Program-made: the position numbers and the translations under genes
In this document: positions 47,201 to 58,290 of the stretch, in pieces
Numbering within the stretch: position 1 is the first letter of the stretch
Layout of the letters: every line of letters begins with the position of its first letter
Notes under the pieces: generated by a model
Database searches by the model: none
What the model saw: the letters and a program-made list of their open reading frames with translations, nothing else
What the model was told of the DNA's origin: nothing
Assembly: GCA_947034885.2 (NCBI GenBank)
Contig: OX344749.2
Span: forward strand, 37,653,682-37,717,681
From: Thuidium tamariscinum
Lineage: Eukaryota; Streptophyta; Bryopsida; Hypnales; Thuidiaceae
Length of the DNA stretch: 64,000 bases
Direction of reading: 5' to 3'

Positions 47201-47820
47201 ATGTGGTGATTTCCTTTTGATTCTCTATGCAGTAATTGGTCTGGACTGCACATGCACCATGAAGAGGAATGGAGGTGAAGGTGGAGTTTGCTGCAATTAC
47301 CATTGTGTTCGAGCTAAGTAAGACTATATAGGAGTGGACACGTATAGGAAAAGGATGGAAGTCCTTCGTCTTTCTTCACTTCTAGTGAAACCAGGATACA
47401 GTGGAGTCACACGGGACAAGAAGTTTTGACCATATGATGGAGTAGCAGTAGTAAGGGAACTATACATGTAAATGACAACGAGGTTCATGCAGGTTTTCCA
47501 AGGTAGCAATTAAATTTTTAGACATAGTCGGTCCATTTCATTTGAAGCTTACTATGTTCACAGCTCATTGTAGGTCGATGTTTTCATTTGCAACCACTTG
47601 AGCAAAGAGACTGTACATGAGGTTGGCTACATATTTTTCTAAAATAAATAAAAATTTCGACAACATTTGGCAAGTATGACAAGCAGGAAGAACCTAAATC
47701 CAAGCCCTGTAGCAATGGATGTGGACTCCCGTAGTATAACAGTACTATGAAATGGACTTGCAAAAATCTACACTATTGTGCAAAAAAAAGCATGTATGGA
47801 CAATAGAAATTTAACACTTA
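44258..47820. other. CACTA 3' region of the plus-strand unit
   Basis: Non-coding so far as I can tell. Frames such as 45201-45410 and 45801-46097 (plus) lack domains and show no splice-linked continuation. Several pyrimidine-poor stretches contain GGTATGTG-like donors, so untranslated exons are possible. Confidence 0.35.
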
Positions 47821-47932
47821 TTAGCAAAAAATTACTCAAATCAACATGACCAAATCAACAAAAAGAAGTGGTAGTTTTTTGTTATTTTTTTGTTAATTTT
47901 TTGTTAATTCTGTCACTGATTTTCTAGTAGTG
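47821..47932. repeat. CACTA right subterminal repeats and terminus
   Basis: CAACAAAAAGAAGTGG, TTTTTTGTTATTTTTTTG, TTAATTTTTTGTTAATTC, then the terminus ending ATTTTCTAGTAGTG at 47932. They mirror the motifs at the left end. Confidence 0.75.
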
Positions 47933-47935
47933 TAC

Positions 47936-50070
47936 AAATGGAATGGTAGGGAGGCAAGTAGTGGATTACATCAGTCAAGCACTCTCAAAAGATTCTATAT
48001 TTTGGGAGCAAGTTAGGTAGTGTTTGGCTACCATGGGATTCTTCCTTGAATAATACTTTCATCAAGCATAGGACATCGAGGGGGACATAGTTGGGGACAA
48101 GGTTTACATTGTGCAATCACAGCCACAACCTTGAATTGAACAACTTTTTCCTTCTCTCTTTGACTTTTAAAGACAACTTTCATCTTAATTCTACCTGTGC
48201 TAGGACTTTAGATAATTATGCACTCGGGGTGGTAAATCTTGTAATACCTAGCCGACAATTTTGTAAGTTTGTTACCAAAATAGCTACACCGCGATTACTA
48301 GTTTTCCTTGGAGAGTTTCGAAAGGCAATTTAGAAATCACCTTCTCCAACCAATTCATGCACCTTTGAATTGTATCTCTTATTTGGATGTGCAAGTTGTG
48401 ATTTGTACAAAAGGATAATACATTGAAGTTACCAAATATAAGCACTCGATTACCCACCCATAGCAAACAAGCTAACACAACCACATTCTTATTTTTAAGC
48501 TCCTGAATTGGGTGTTTATGCGTTAGTCCATTATGATTTCCAAGAAATGAATCTTTATATAATTTTGTAAGCATTTAAGAGTTAAAAGAACCTTAATTTA
48601 TCCTAAATTAAGTTTGTAGTGATTTTTTTGGCCTCTAATTAGGTTGTTGTAATTATCTAGTCAAGTATTGATTATACTAAAGTTCAATGCATATTCTTAT
48701 AGATCATTTCCTACTCAATCAAGAATGGTAAGACTCAAGTTATTTGGACTTTCCTAGCAAAAGTTATGAGTGGATGAAGTTTGACAGCTAATCGATACTT
48801 CAAACTTCATCCATGGATTTCTACCACTTGGTAAACTAAAACTAGGAATTTTTTTCGCTTAAAAGTATTGATATTTTTTCTTTATCAATTTTACTCTACT
48901 TCTTGTACTTTTATTTTTTCTAACTATTTTTCATCCATTCTAATGCTTAAACTTCATCCAAACCTATCTTACTCGTTTTAAGTCCAAATTTCAAGTTTAA
49001 TATATTTTTAGAAAGCTAAAAAAAATTCCTTTGTTATTATCATTCTGTATCCAAGGGAAAAAAAATCTTATCTTCAACTACTGAATCACACTTCTAATTT
49101 GGGTCTTCTAAAAAAATTGTCCTACTTTGAAATTGTTTAAGTTACAAATGTTTCAAATTTTTACCTCAATGGATGGAGGAACTTGCATGTTGTTGTAAAT
49201 GTGTCCCTAATTTCCTTCATTTTTGATGGTTGAAACTCGTTTGGTATTTTTGCTCACCGCTTACAGATGAAAATTTTCTTACAACTTGTATGTCTAATTC
49301 ATATTTCCTTCCTATTTCTTCTATTGCAATTACATTATTGTATTACAAGTCAACACTTTGAAAAGTACCACGATAATGCTATTAAAATAATTGACCCTTA
49401 CCTCCTACAAGTCAATTATTTTTCTATCTTTAACTAATGGTTGGCAATAAACTTCTAAGATTTTAAGTCTAAATCCTATCTACTTCAAACCTTCTTCAAG
49501 GTTTGTATAAACTCCTTCAACCTTCATTTTATTTTCACAACTTCATTGCTTGAGTTTAGAAACTCACTACATAAGCTAGAAGAGTGAAAGAGTTGGTGAG
49601 TTAGTTGCTAAACCCTCCTTCCTAATTGAGGTCTAATGTTGCTAATTCTCTTCCTAATTCTTCTTCTAAATTCTCTTCAAATCTCTCTTTCTAATTCTTC
49701 TTCAATTCCTCTCTAAGTTTCTTCTCTAACCCTCTTTTTCTTCCACCTAATTTCTTCCTCCTTCTAATTTCTTTCTCCTCCCTTTAAATTTTCTCACTTT
49801 CTCTCCTTCTAATCCTCTTTTCTTCCTCCCTAATTTTCTTCACCTCCTTTTTAATTTTCCTTCCCAACTTTTTTTTTCTCTTCCTCACTCCTTCTTCCTC
49901 CTTCTAATTTTTTTTCCCCCTTAGAAATTTCTAAAAAAAACAAAAAACAAAAGCAAGAATTTAAATGGGGTGGGGTGGGGGATTAACTCCCCCACCCGGC
50001 CTAGAGTCTGCAGGCGGCTCTAAAGCCCCGGCCCCTGCCTCTCTAAACAGGCTGCGGGAAGCCCCTGACA
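47936..50070. other. AT-rich spacer with pyrimidine-rich tract
   Basis: No gene recognised. From about 49620 to 49920 the plus strand is almost pure pyrimidine (runs of TTCTTCTTC, CCTCC, CTAATT). Just before the palindrome there is a G-rich stretch GGGGTGGGGTGGGGG at about 49968. Confidence 0.45.
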
Positions 50071-53000
50071 CCCGGCTAGGGTGTACCAAAAGGGCCAAGC
50101 CCTAGTATACCGTAACATGTGCAGGTGACCTGCGGTCAAGCACGGGTGACCTCTGCTCAAGCGCAGGCCACCTGTAAATCAAAGTTGCTCCTATAGCCGC
50201 TCAATCTGAACAAATTTTTTTGAGGTGCCCGATATTTTCCATTCATCTATAAGATTGCGCCTGCAGCATGCAACCCCAAAACCGGCAGAGGTCCTGTCAA
50301 AAATCACCACTGCAGGGATGGGTGCCAGATCTGTAATGGGTGGTCCTACCTAAACCCCTAAACAACGTTTTTTGAGATTATAGATTTTTTGGGCAGCTCA
50401 CTACGGATGGAGTTTGTTTCTTTTTCCTTCGAAATTTTGATATAATGTGTGTCCAAGGAGTACCTTTAAGGCCCAAAAATTTTCATAACTTTTGACTTTG
50501 TGGATAAAAAGTTATGGCATGATATGTCACTTTGTTTCCTCGGCGGGCAGCCCGGGCAGCTGAAAAAACTTTTTCAAAAAAACTTTTTTTTGAAAAGTTA
50601 AATTTCAAATCGGTTCTTTAGGTTTATACAGACATGTGAAGCTTTGAATCAATCCATTCCGATCAATGAGTCAAAAGTTATGAAGATTTTAAGTTTGGGG
50701 TAGTTTGCGGCCAGTTACAGAATCTGCACAGCACAAAAAAAGTTTGAAATTCTTCATTTAATTCAATTTTTCATATTTTTGAAAAAAAATAAAAACAAAA
50801 GGTGTAGATTGTTTATTTCAACATTTTAACCATTGGGATTGAAAATTTTCAATTCCATGAATAAAATGTTCACAATTTAGTATTTTAGCTCATTTTTTAC
50901 TTCTTTCTACTTACTTATTTTTTCCTATATGTTGTACAATTCCAAATGGTTTGAAATTTTTTGAGAATGTAGCCAACTTACATTGAAGTAAGAATTCAAA
51001 GAATAACAACCATTTGGAATTTCTTTTCACACAAATGTGACCTTGTGAAGTACAGCTACCTGGATTTTCGTAGGGATAAAAAAACAGTTTTTGTCAATTC
51101 AAATGCTTATATCTTGCAATCTACATGGTGGAAATTTCTGAAATTTTTTCCACATGTTTACAAACCACCTTACTACAAGATCCTATGGTTTCATGAGTCA
51201 AAAATGTGTTTTAAAAAAAAATTGCTCTTGTATTAGAAATGGCAGTTTTAGAGCAGTTTTTTTTGGTGAAAACGTTGTTAGGGGTTTAGGGGTTAAGAAT
51301 TTAAGGGTTAAGAATAGGGCCTTTGCCCCGCCTTTGCTTCGTCGCCAGCCTTTGCACCCACTTCTATTGGAGTTATCGCCACTACATTCCTTTTTCGTGC
51401 TTAACCTGCTTTGCTTTCAATCGAGGTGTCCCACTCTCTCCTCCACGTTACGTCTTTACTGATTGCGGATCGCCAGCAAACATCGTTGGTGAATGATGTT
51501 TTTGCCATGACTGCTCCTTAATTTCTAGGGTTCGCCAGTCATTGTAGTTGTAAGGAAGCACTCTTTTTGCCAGGGTCTTTTAGATTGTACATTTGTGAAT
51601 TTATGCTCCACCTCCTGCAATTTCAATGTTGCTCATCAAGTGTAGCCCTTAGTGGTTTAAGTTGGTAGAAATGGCGTCTTTGTGCCTTCATGGACATAAT
51701 ATTTTGGGCATGCATCTTAAATTGTTGTTATTCCCTTTTCTTTCTGTCATGGTTGAAGTGTTCATCAGCTGGGTTTGGAAACTACACCACCGTTGTTTGT
51801 CTTTCTGTTTGGCATTTGCTTTTCCATATGCACACCCTGAAATTTGCTTCGTATACTAACAATTGTGTTTCATGGAGTCTGGGGAACAAGGATTTTGGTC
51901 AAGATGCACACTCAAATCAATTTGCACTTCTGTGCAGATCAAACTATGGAAGAATTTTGGATGCGCTTACAAGTGTAAGACGTGCAATGCTGTGGATAGT
52001 GTGGACGTTGCGTAGCTATTGAGGATAGAAGCCTACAACTTTCAAACCACGATGGAGAGGAGCTTGGCATTGAAGATGGTGGCTTAGGGCTTGGAAGCGA
52101 CGGAAAGGAGCTTGTTGTTGGCTCAGAAGGTGATACTTTATCATGTTCGTGATGTTTTTGAAATTGGAGCAAGTTTAAGCATTAGGGTACGATCATTGAA
52201 TCCTTATATTATGAGCCTTCATTGGAAGCCAACGCATTGCTTACACTTTGAATCATTTCACTATCACTATTTTGAACATTTTGCATTTTAAGTTTTCTCT
52301 TGTAGATATGGAAAGAAGTCAAAGAACATTCCCAGTTAACTTGATAGCAATGTTTTTCAAGTTTCAACTAGCTGCTGTTGAATTTTGTCAGAAAGTGGGA
52401 GTTCCTTGCGGGCTCTTCCGTTTCCATTCGCCAAGGTCGAAATCGAGTTCGTGTATCAGTCCCTGTAGCCATACTAAGCCTTCGTGGGTGTTGTTAAGGT
52501 TGATCGATTGTTTTTATTGTTGAATCATTATGTGCCAGGTCCGTGCGTGAAGTTGTTAAGGAGGAGCGAGCTTGCGCCATCAAAATTTGAAATTACAGGT
52601 GCGCAACGTTAAAATTCGAGTTCTTTGAGTCCCTTTTTTTGTGTTTGTTATGATTCTTTAATTCGTTTTTTAGGTTAAAGATAATGGTTGTTTAATGTTT
52701 TAAGTGTGAGCAATGGTTTCAAATAAAGACTTTGGTTTGAATTTAATAATTGAAACACGGTTGGATGTTGAGCCCTTGGTTGTTGGATAAAGATGGAGTG
52801 CTTATATTTATGAGCCTTCATTGGAAGCCAACGCATTGCTTACACTTTGAATCATTTCACTATCACTATCTTGAACAAAAGAAAACATATTATAATTTCT
52901 TATAACTTCCTACACTTGCTTTTTTTAAAACTAAATTTAGGAGGTTTTGAGAATGATACTTTTCACCTTATGCAATTTCTTGTAGTGTTTTTCTAAAGTT

Positions 53001-53619
53001 AATTTTTAATGTAAATGTTTGAAATTGCAGCGAAATGGATCCAACAGTGGACCCTCACATTTTAATACTACCGAAGAGTTGTAAAAAGCAAAAAGTGCAA
53101 CAATGGTATTGCACAATTTGCGTTGCCACACTTGTGGATGTCAAAGAACATGGACATGGGAAAGCCCATAGGCGTTTAGCAAAAATTCAAAATGTTTTGC
53201 AAGAACTGCAGCGTTCTAACATTGGTAGGAAAATTTTTACAGCTCTCTGCCTTAGTTCTAGTAGTTTTTGTATTTTAACAGTTGCTGAAAATGGTATACA
53301 TAATTATTTATAAGGAGTATTAGAAAAAAGACTGTACTGAAAATACAATTTTTGTTCAAATTATATCTACATTGTGAAAGTCTTCACTGTAATTCTATAT
53401 ATTTAGTTAGGAATGGGAAATTTAAAAAAAATTGAAGGCATTATTAAAAAAAAATTTCGTGCATTGTTTTTCTTTTCTACAAATTGGCAAGATAAAAGGA
53501 AGAAGGGATTTTATTGTTCAACTTGTGAAAAAACCCTACCGGTTCAAAGACGTGACTTACTCAACCATGCTGCAAAGCATAAGATTTACATTGAAGAATT
53601 GCCTATTCAAGTGACATCA
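50071..53619. repeat. Large palindrome, left arm (3.5 kb)
   Basis: Inverted copy of 55714-57723, about 97% identical where they pair (about 4 mismatches in a sampled 115 bp). The shared outer end reads TAGGGTGTACCAAAAGGGCC. This arm is longer because of two extra blocks: about 50354-51285, and about 600 bp between direct repeats near 52203-52274 and 52807-52875. It contains an inverted copy of the 5' exons of the dioxygenase gene. Confidence 0.9.
50354..51285. mobile_element. Extra 930-bp block in the left arm, with short inverted ends
   Basis: Absent from the right arm, where the flanks are fused (CCTACCTTAAGAATTTAAGG). Its ends are inverted: AAACCCCTAAACAACGTTTT on the left and AAACCCCTAACAACGTTTT as reverse complement on the right. 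The right ~150 bp resembles the repeat at 37471-37640 and 37767-37940. This suggests a non-autonomous mobile element that inserted after the palindrome formed; the exact target duplication is unclear. Confidence 0.6.
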
Positions 53620-53652
53620 GCATTGAAAGTGACGATAAAATGTGATAAATAA
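53031..53652 (+). pseudogene. Inverted partial copy of the dioxygenase gene (zinc-finger exons only)
   Basis: Exons 53031-53224 (ATG 53035) and 53411 onward match the minus-strand gene's first two coding exons with the same splice sites. The first zinc finger (WYCTICVATLVDV..HGHGKAH) is intact. The second (FYCSTCEKTLPVQRRDLLNH) is intact here thanks to a run of six A at about 53528-53533. Homology stops at 53619, where the palindrome centre begins; the frame then runs into TAA at 53650. Without the catalytic domain this copy could at most encode a short two-finger protein. Confidence 0.7.
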
Positions 53653-55713
53653 GAAAATAAAATTAAGAATGAAAAAATACAATGCCTTATAAATCTAATT
53701 GTACAATGAACTAATACATGCTTGATACATGCAATTATTTTTCACCCAATGATCAGCCCTAGTTGTTCTTAGACGATCTAATTTGATGCTACTCTTCATT
53801 CGTTCTGCATCATAATTCACTTCATTAAACCACCGAAGTAGTGACGCTTGTAAATGTAGCACTACACCAAGTTGTCCAGGTTGTCCAGTCGTTCTTGTAC
53901 AATGGCGAATTTCGCTTCCTTTAATGAGCATAACATCTCCTATTTGCGGCTTGAAAAAGCAACCTAACTCAGGTAAATAAAACCGCACGCCACTTCCATT
54001 CTCCAATGTACCTTTCAAAAATCCAAGCAAATCAATTCATAAAATTTATTTATATTTATGTGAGGTACATGCTAATAATGGAAATGAATTGTACAAACAC
54101 AAGAGTTTGGAACTTACCACTGCTACCAAGCCACAAGAAAAAACTATATGAAAAGTCATTGTCATCACAATGAGTGTTGACATTATAGTTTTTAGTCACT
54201 GAGAGATAGGAAAAAGGTGAGCCCCCAATGGAATTGTTGACGTTGGATTGCACGCCTTCTAATTCTCGGGCATTTTCCAAATGCATGAAAATTGAAGGAA
54301 AAAATCTTTGCAAACCCGTCACCATCATTCTTGCTAATCGCTCGGACCGGATGTAACAGTCTAAATTCCCATGTTTGTGCCTGTATACAATATAATACAA
54401 TTCAAATATATTTGAATAGTACAAAATTAAATTATTTACATCTTTGATTAATATGCATATAAAAAACCCTCTTCTAAAAAGAATTTTCCCTATTGAACCA
54501 GTATTCCCCTTCAAAGACAATCTGCATTTTTTTATAGGTTTCAACACTCTCAATGTATACCATGATTTTCTTAAAACTCAATACTCTTAGTAGCGTATAT
54601 AAAAAGTTCTAAAATTTGCAAGATTATAAAAACACTGGTAATGGAGAATAAGAGTTATGAGTCAAAAAGTAAAAAATAATGGAGACAAGAGTGCATTGAA
54701 AATGAAAATTCTCTAATTCTTGTCTTTAATTTAACCTCCTTAGACACGATTTTGCTCTACATAAAAAATCTTGATTCGTATTATCCTCATAAGTGGTCTG
54801 AAAGTGACAAAATATCTTGTTTATTAAACAATATTAGCAAATTCTTGCAACATTAATTGATACAACTAATTTGTGTATACAATATTATTAACAGGAAAAA
54901 AAATTTCCATCCTACACATTTCTTGCTTGACTTATGTTATAGTTGGATTCAGTACATTTTAATTCCATACTGGAGATGTTTAAAATTGAGCTCTTGTTTT
55001 TGCAGTATATCGATTTCTACTTAGCATTTTTTTGCAATTACAACATAACAATTCTAATTTTTTTTCCAAAATCTTCCTACACAATTTTCCCAATTCAAGA
55101 TTTAAACCTTTAAATTCTTCAGGGCAAAAAATTTTAGGTCAAAAGGTTTAAGTCTAAAATTCTAATACCACTGTGTTTCTTAAAAATAGTGTTTCCACTT
55201 TCAAAATAAATATTTTGCAATTTGTGTAGTTTGAACTGCTTAAATACATTCTATACATTTTCACTCTTCTTAGATGTAACATCTAACATTCAAGTGTGCA
55301 AATATAAAATTAATCTAAAAATTTAACTTTTTGCAATGCAAATGACTATTTCAACTCTTGTTTAGATGAAAAAAATTCCTCTTTGCTGGATTTAAAACTT
55401 ACCAAGCTAGTTTGCCGTACTTGAAGTGGTTACCAAAAGTAACCATTTGAGTTCCTCCTTTTTTTGCCCCTTGTTTTGTAGTGGCCGCAGTCTTCTCCAA
55501 CCATTGTGCTTCTTTAGTCATGAATTTCACTTCTTCCAATGTAAAAATTCCGTTTACAAGACGAACCAACTCTGCAAAGGGATCGTTCAAAGAAACGGGA
55601 GCATAAATTTGTTGAAGCTCATCATTTTCCGGAACATAGTGTTTCCAAAAATCTTGAGTTCGTACCAACTTTGAAACTTCATGCATCACACAACGAGCTG
55701 AGCCTACATACGT
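53620..55713. other. Palindrome centre (spacer), holding the dioxygenase catalytic exons
   Basis: About 2.1 kb present once. It carries the 3' exons of the minus-strand gene and AT-rich introns (notably 54381-55402). No other gene seen. Confidence 0.7.
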
Positions 55714-56297
55714 TGATGTCGCTTGAATAGGCAATTCTTCAATGTAAATCTTATGCTTTGCAGCATGGTTGAGTAAGTCACGTCTTTGAACCGGTAGGGT
55801 TTTTCACAAGTTGAACAATAAAATCCCTTCTTCCTTTTATCTTGCCAATTTGTAGAAAAGAAAAACAATGCACGAAATTTTTTTTTAATAATGCCTTCAA
55901 TTTTTTTTAAATTTCCCATTCCTAACTAAATATATAGAATTACAGTGAAGACTTTCACAATGTAGATATAATTTGAACAAAAATTGTATTTTCAGTACAG
56001 TCTTTTTTCTAATACTCCTTATAAATAATTATGTATACCATTTTCAGCAACTGTTAAAATACAAAAACTACTAGAACTAAGGCAGAGAGCTGTAAAAATT
56101 TTCCTACCAATGTTAGAACGCTGCAGTTCTTGCAAAACATTTTGGATTTTTGCTAAATGCCTATGGGCTTTCCCACGTCCATGTTCTTTGACATCCACAA
56201 GTGTGGCAACGCAAATTGTGCAATACCATTGTTGCACTTTTTGCTTTTTACAACTCTTCGGTAGTATTAAAATGTGAGGGTCCACTGTTGGATCCAT
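53695..56297 (-). CDS. Zinc-finger TET/JBP-like 2-oxoglutarate/Fe(II) dioxygenase, with a likely 1-nt frameshift
   Basis: Exons: 56301-56108 (ATG 56297), 55921-55403, 54380-54118 and 54011-53695 (TAG stop); all borders are GT/AG and in phase. N terminus: U1-like finger (CTIC...H-x5-H), then a second (CSTC...H-x3-H). Catalytic part: AWHKHGNLDCYIRSERLARM, then the metal-binding HxD in NVNTHCDDNDFSYSFFLWLG, then RFYLPELGCFFKPQIGDVML, then the distal histidine in GSEIRHCTRTTG. This order (HxD, a Gly-rich turn, LP.LG, GDV, H) matches the double-stranded beta-helix of the TET/JBP family, which oxidises methyl groups of pyrimidine bases in DNA. Exon 2 has five A at about 55800-55805 where the left-arm copy has six; this shifts the frame inside the second finger. 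The gene is therefore probably inactive as sequenced, or the base was lost in sequencing. Family call is from motifs only. Confidence 0.65.
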
Positions 56298-57723
56298 TTC
56301 GCTGCAATTTCAAACATTTACATTAAAAATTAACTTTAGAAAAACACTACAAGAAATTGCATAAGGTGAAAAGTATCATTCTCAAAACCTCCTAAATTTA
56401 GTTTTAAAAAAAGCAAGTGTAGGAAGTTATAAGAAATTATAATATGTTTTCTTTTGTTCAAGATAGTGATAGTGAAATGATTCAAAGTGTAAGCAATGCG
56501 TTGGCTTCCAATGAAGGCTCATAAATATAAGGATTCAATGATCATACCCTAGTGCTTAAACTTGCTCCAATTTCAAAAACATCACGAACATGATAAAGTA
56601 TCACCTTCTGAGCCAACAACAAGCTCCTTTCCGTCGCTTCCAAGCCCTAAGCCACCATCTTCAACGCCAAGCTCCTCTCCATCGTGGTTTGAAAGTTGTA
56701 GGCTTCTATCCTCAATAGCTACGCAACGTCCACACTATCCACAGCATTGCACGTCTTACACTTGTAAGCGCATCCAAAATTCTTCCATAGTTTGATCTGC
56801 ACAGAAGTGCAAATTGATTTGAGTGTGCATCTTGACCAAAATCCTTGTTCCCCAGACTCCATGAAACACAATTGTTAGTATACGAAGCAAATTTCAGGGT
56901 GTGCATATGGAAAAGCAAATGCCAAACAGAAAGACAAACAACGGTGGTGTAGTTTCCAAACCCAGCTGATGAACACTTCAACCATGACAGAAAGAAAAGG
57001 GAATAACAACAATTTAAGATGCATGCCCAAAATATTATGTCCATGAAGGCACAAAGACGCCATTTCTACCAACTTAAACCACTAAGGGCTACACTTGATG
57101 AGCAACATTGAAATTGCAGGAGGTGGAGCACAAATTCACAAATGTACAATCTAAAAGACCCTGGCAAAAAGAGTGCTTCCTTACAACTACAATGACTGGC
57201 GAACCCTAGAAATTAAGGAGCAGTCATGGCAAAAACATCATTCACCAACGATGTTTGCTGGCGATCCACAATCAGTAAAGACGTAACGTGGAGGAGAGAG
57301 TGGGACACCTCGATTGAAATCAAAGCAGGTTAAGCACAAAAAAGGAATGTAGTGGCGATAACTCCGATAGAAGTGGGTGCAAAGGTTGGCGACGAAGCAA
57401 AGGCGGGGCAAAGGCCCTATTCTTAACCCTTAAATTCTTAAGGTAGGACCACCCATTACAGATCTGGCACCCATCCCTGCAGTGGTGATTTTTGACAGGG
57501 CCTCTGCCGGTTTTGGGTCGCATGCTGCAGGCGCAGTCTTATAGATGAATGAAAAAATATCGGGCACCTCAAAAAAATTTGTTCAGATTGAGCGGCTATG
57601 GGAGCAACTTTGATTTGCAGGTGGCCTGCGCTTGAGTAGAGGTCACCCGTGCTCGACCGCAGGTCACCTGCACATGTTACGATATACTATGGCCTGGCCC
57701 TTTTGGTACACCCTACCCGGCTG
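55714..57723. repeat. Large palindrome, right arm (2.0 kb)
   Basis: Reverse complement of the left arm without its two extra blocks. It ends at TTTTGGTACACCCTACCCGG. Frames that appear on both strands of both arms (such as 56562-56795) mirror those in the left arm and are not independent genes. Confidence 0.9.
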
Positions 57724-58112
57724 AGGTCCGGTTGTCAAGCCCGGACCCCATAGGAGAGAACCCCCGGCTAGTTGGGGGGAGATCCCGACTTGAGCCCTTG
57801 CTGCAGGCGGACTACCTACCTGTCGACGGACTACCTGCTTGAGCTGGTTTTTATTTTAAATTTTAAATTTTTTTAAATTTTAAATTTTTTTAAATTTTTG
57901 ATTATTTTATTCTATTGTCTTGTTAATTAGCAATTCTTCTACCCACTAAACCAACTCATCTTTATATAACACAAAGTTTTTTTTTAAAACAAAACAAAAC
58001 AAAATACAACAAAACAAAATCTTCCAATCCACAATAATCTTCTATTTTCAACACCCAAAGAAACTAATACTTTCTACAATCGATAGAGATTCACGAGAAT
58101 TCCCCTTAGTTC

Positions 58113-58290
58113 AAAGCTTCGCCGTAGGAGGGAGAAATACAAAATTCTAAACAACTTCAAACAATAGGAAGTCAAAGCTTCGTCATGGTTTCTAAACAAC
58201 CTAAACTTCACAAATTCAAAGCTTCGCTGTGATTTGAACGAAAGAGACAGTAATCTCTAAATTAACTCATCGAAATTAAAGCTTCGCCGT
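58113..58290. repeat. Four dispersed AAAGCTTCG motifs
   Basis: AAAGCTTCGCCGT-like words start at 58113, 58174, 58219 and 58278 (spacing 61, 45 and 59). Sequence between copies is only weakly similar (AACTTCAAA, TTTCAAA). Possibly a degenerate tandem repeat. Confidence 0.5.

Larger units (their letters stand above)
16968..47932. mobile_element. CACTA (En/Spm-type) transposon, 30,965 bp, with nested insertions
   Basis: The left end is CACTAGTAGAAAAT and the reverse complement of the right end is CACTACTAGAAAAT, 13 of 14 matching. The 3-bp target duplication TAC is perfect (16965-16967 and 47933-47935). Subterminal regions carry repeated TTTTTTGTTAA motifs in both orientations, the expected arrangement of TnpA-type binding sites. 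Inside lie TNP2 on the minus strand and a TnpA-like gene on the plus strand, the two proteins that CACTA elements need. About 8.3 kb of other repeats separates the two genes, so the original element was about 22-23 kb. Confidence 0.9.

Noticed and set aside
51939-52172. Minus-strand frame rich in Ser and Pro, mirrored at 56562-56795
   Set aside because: It occurs in both arms only because they are inverted copies, and it lies opposite other frames. No start context or splice continuation supports it.
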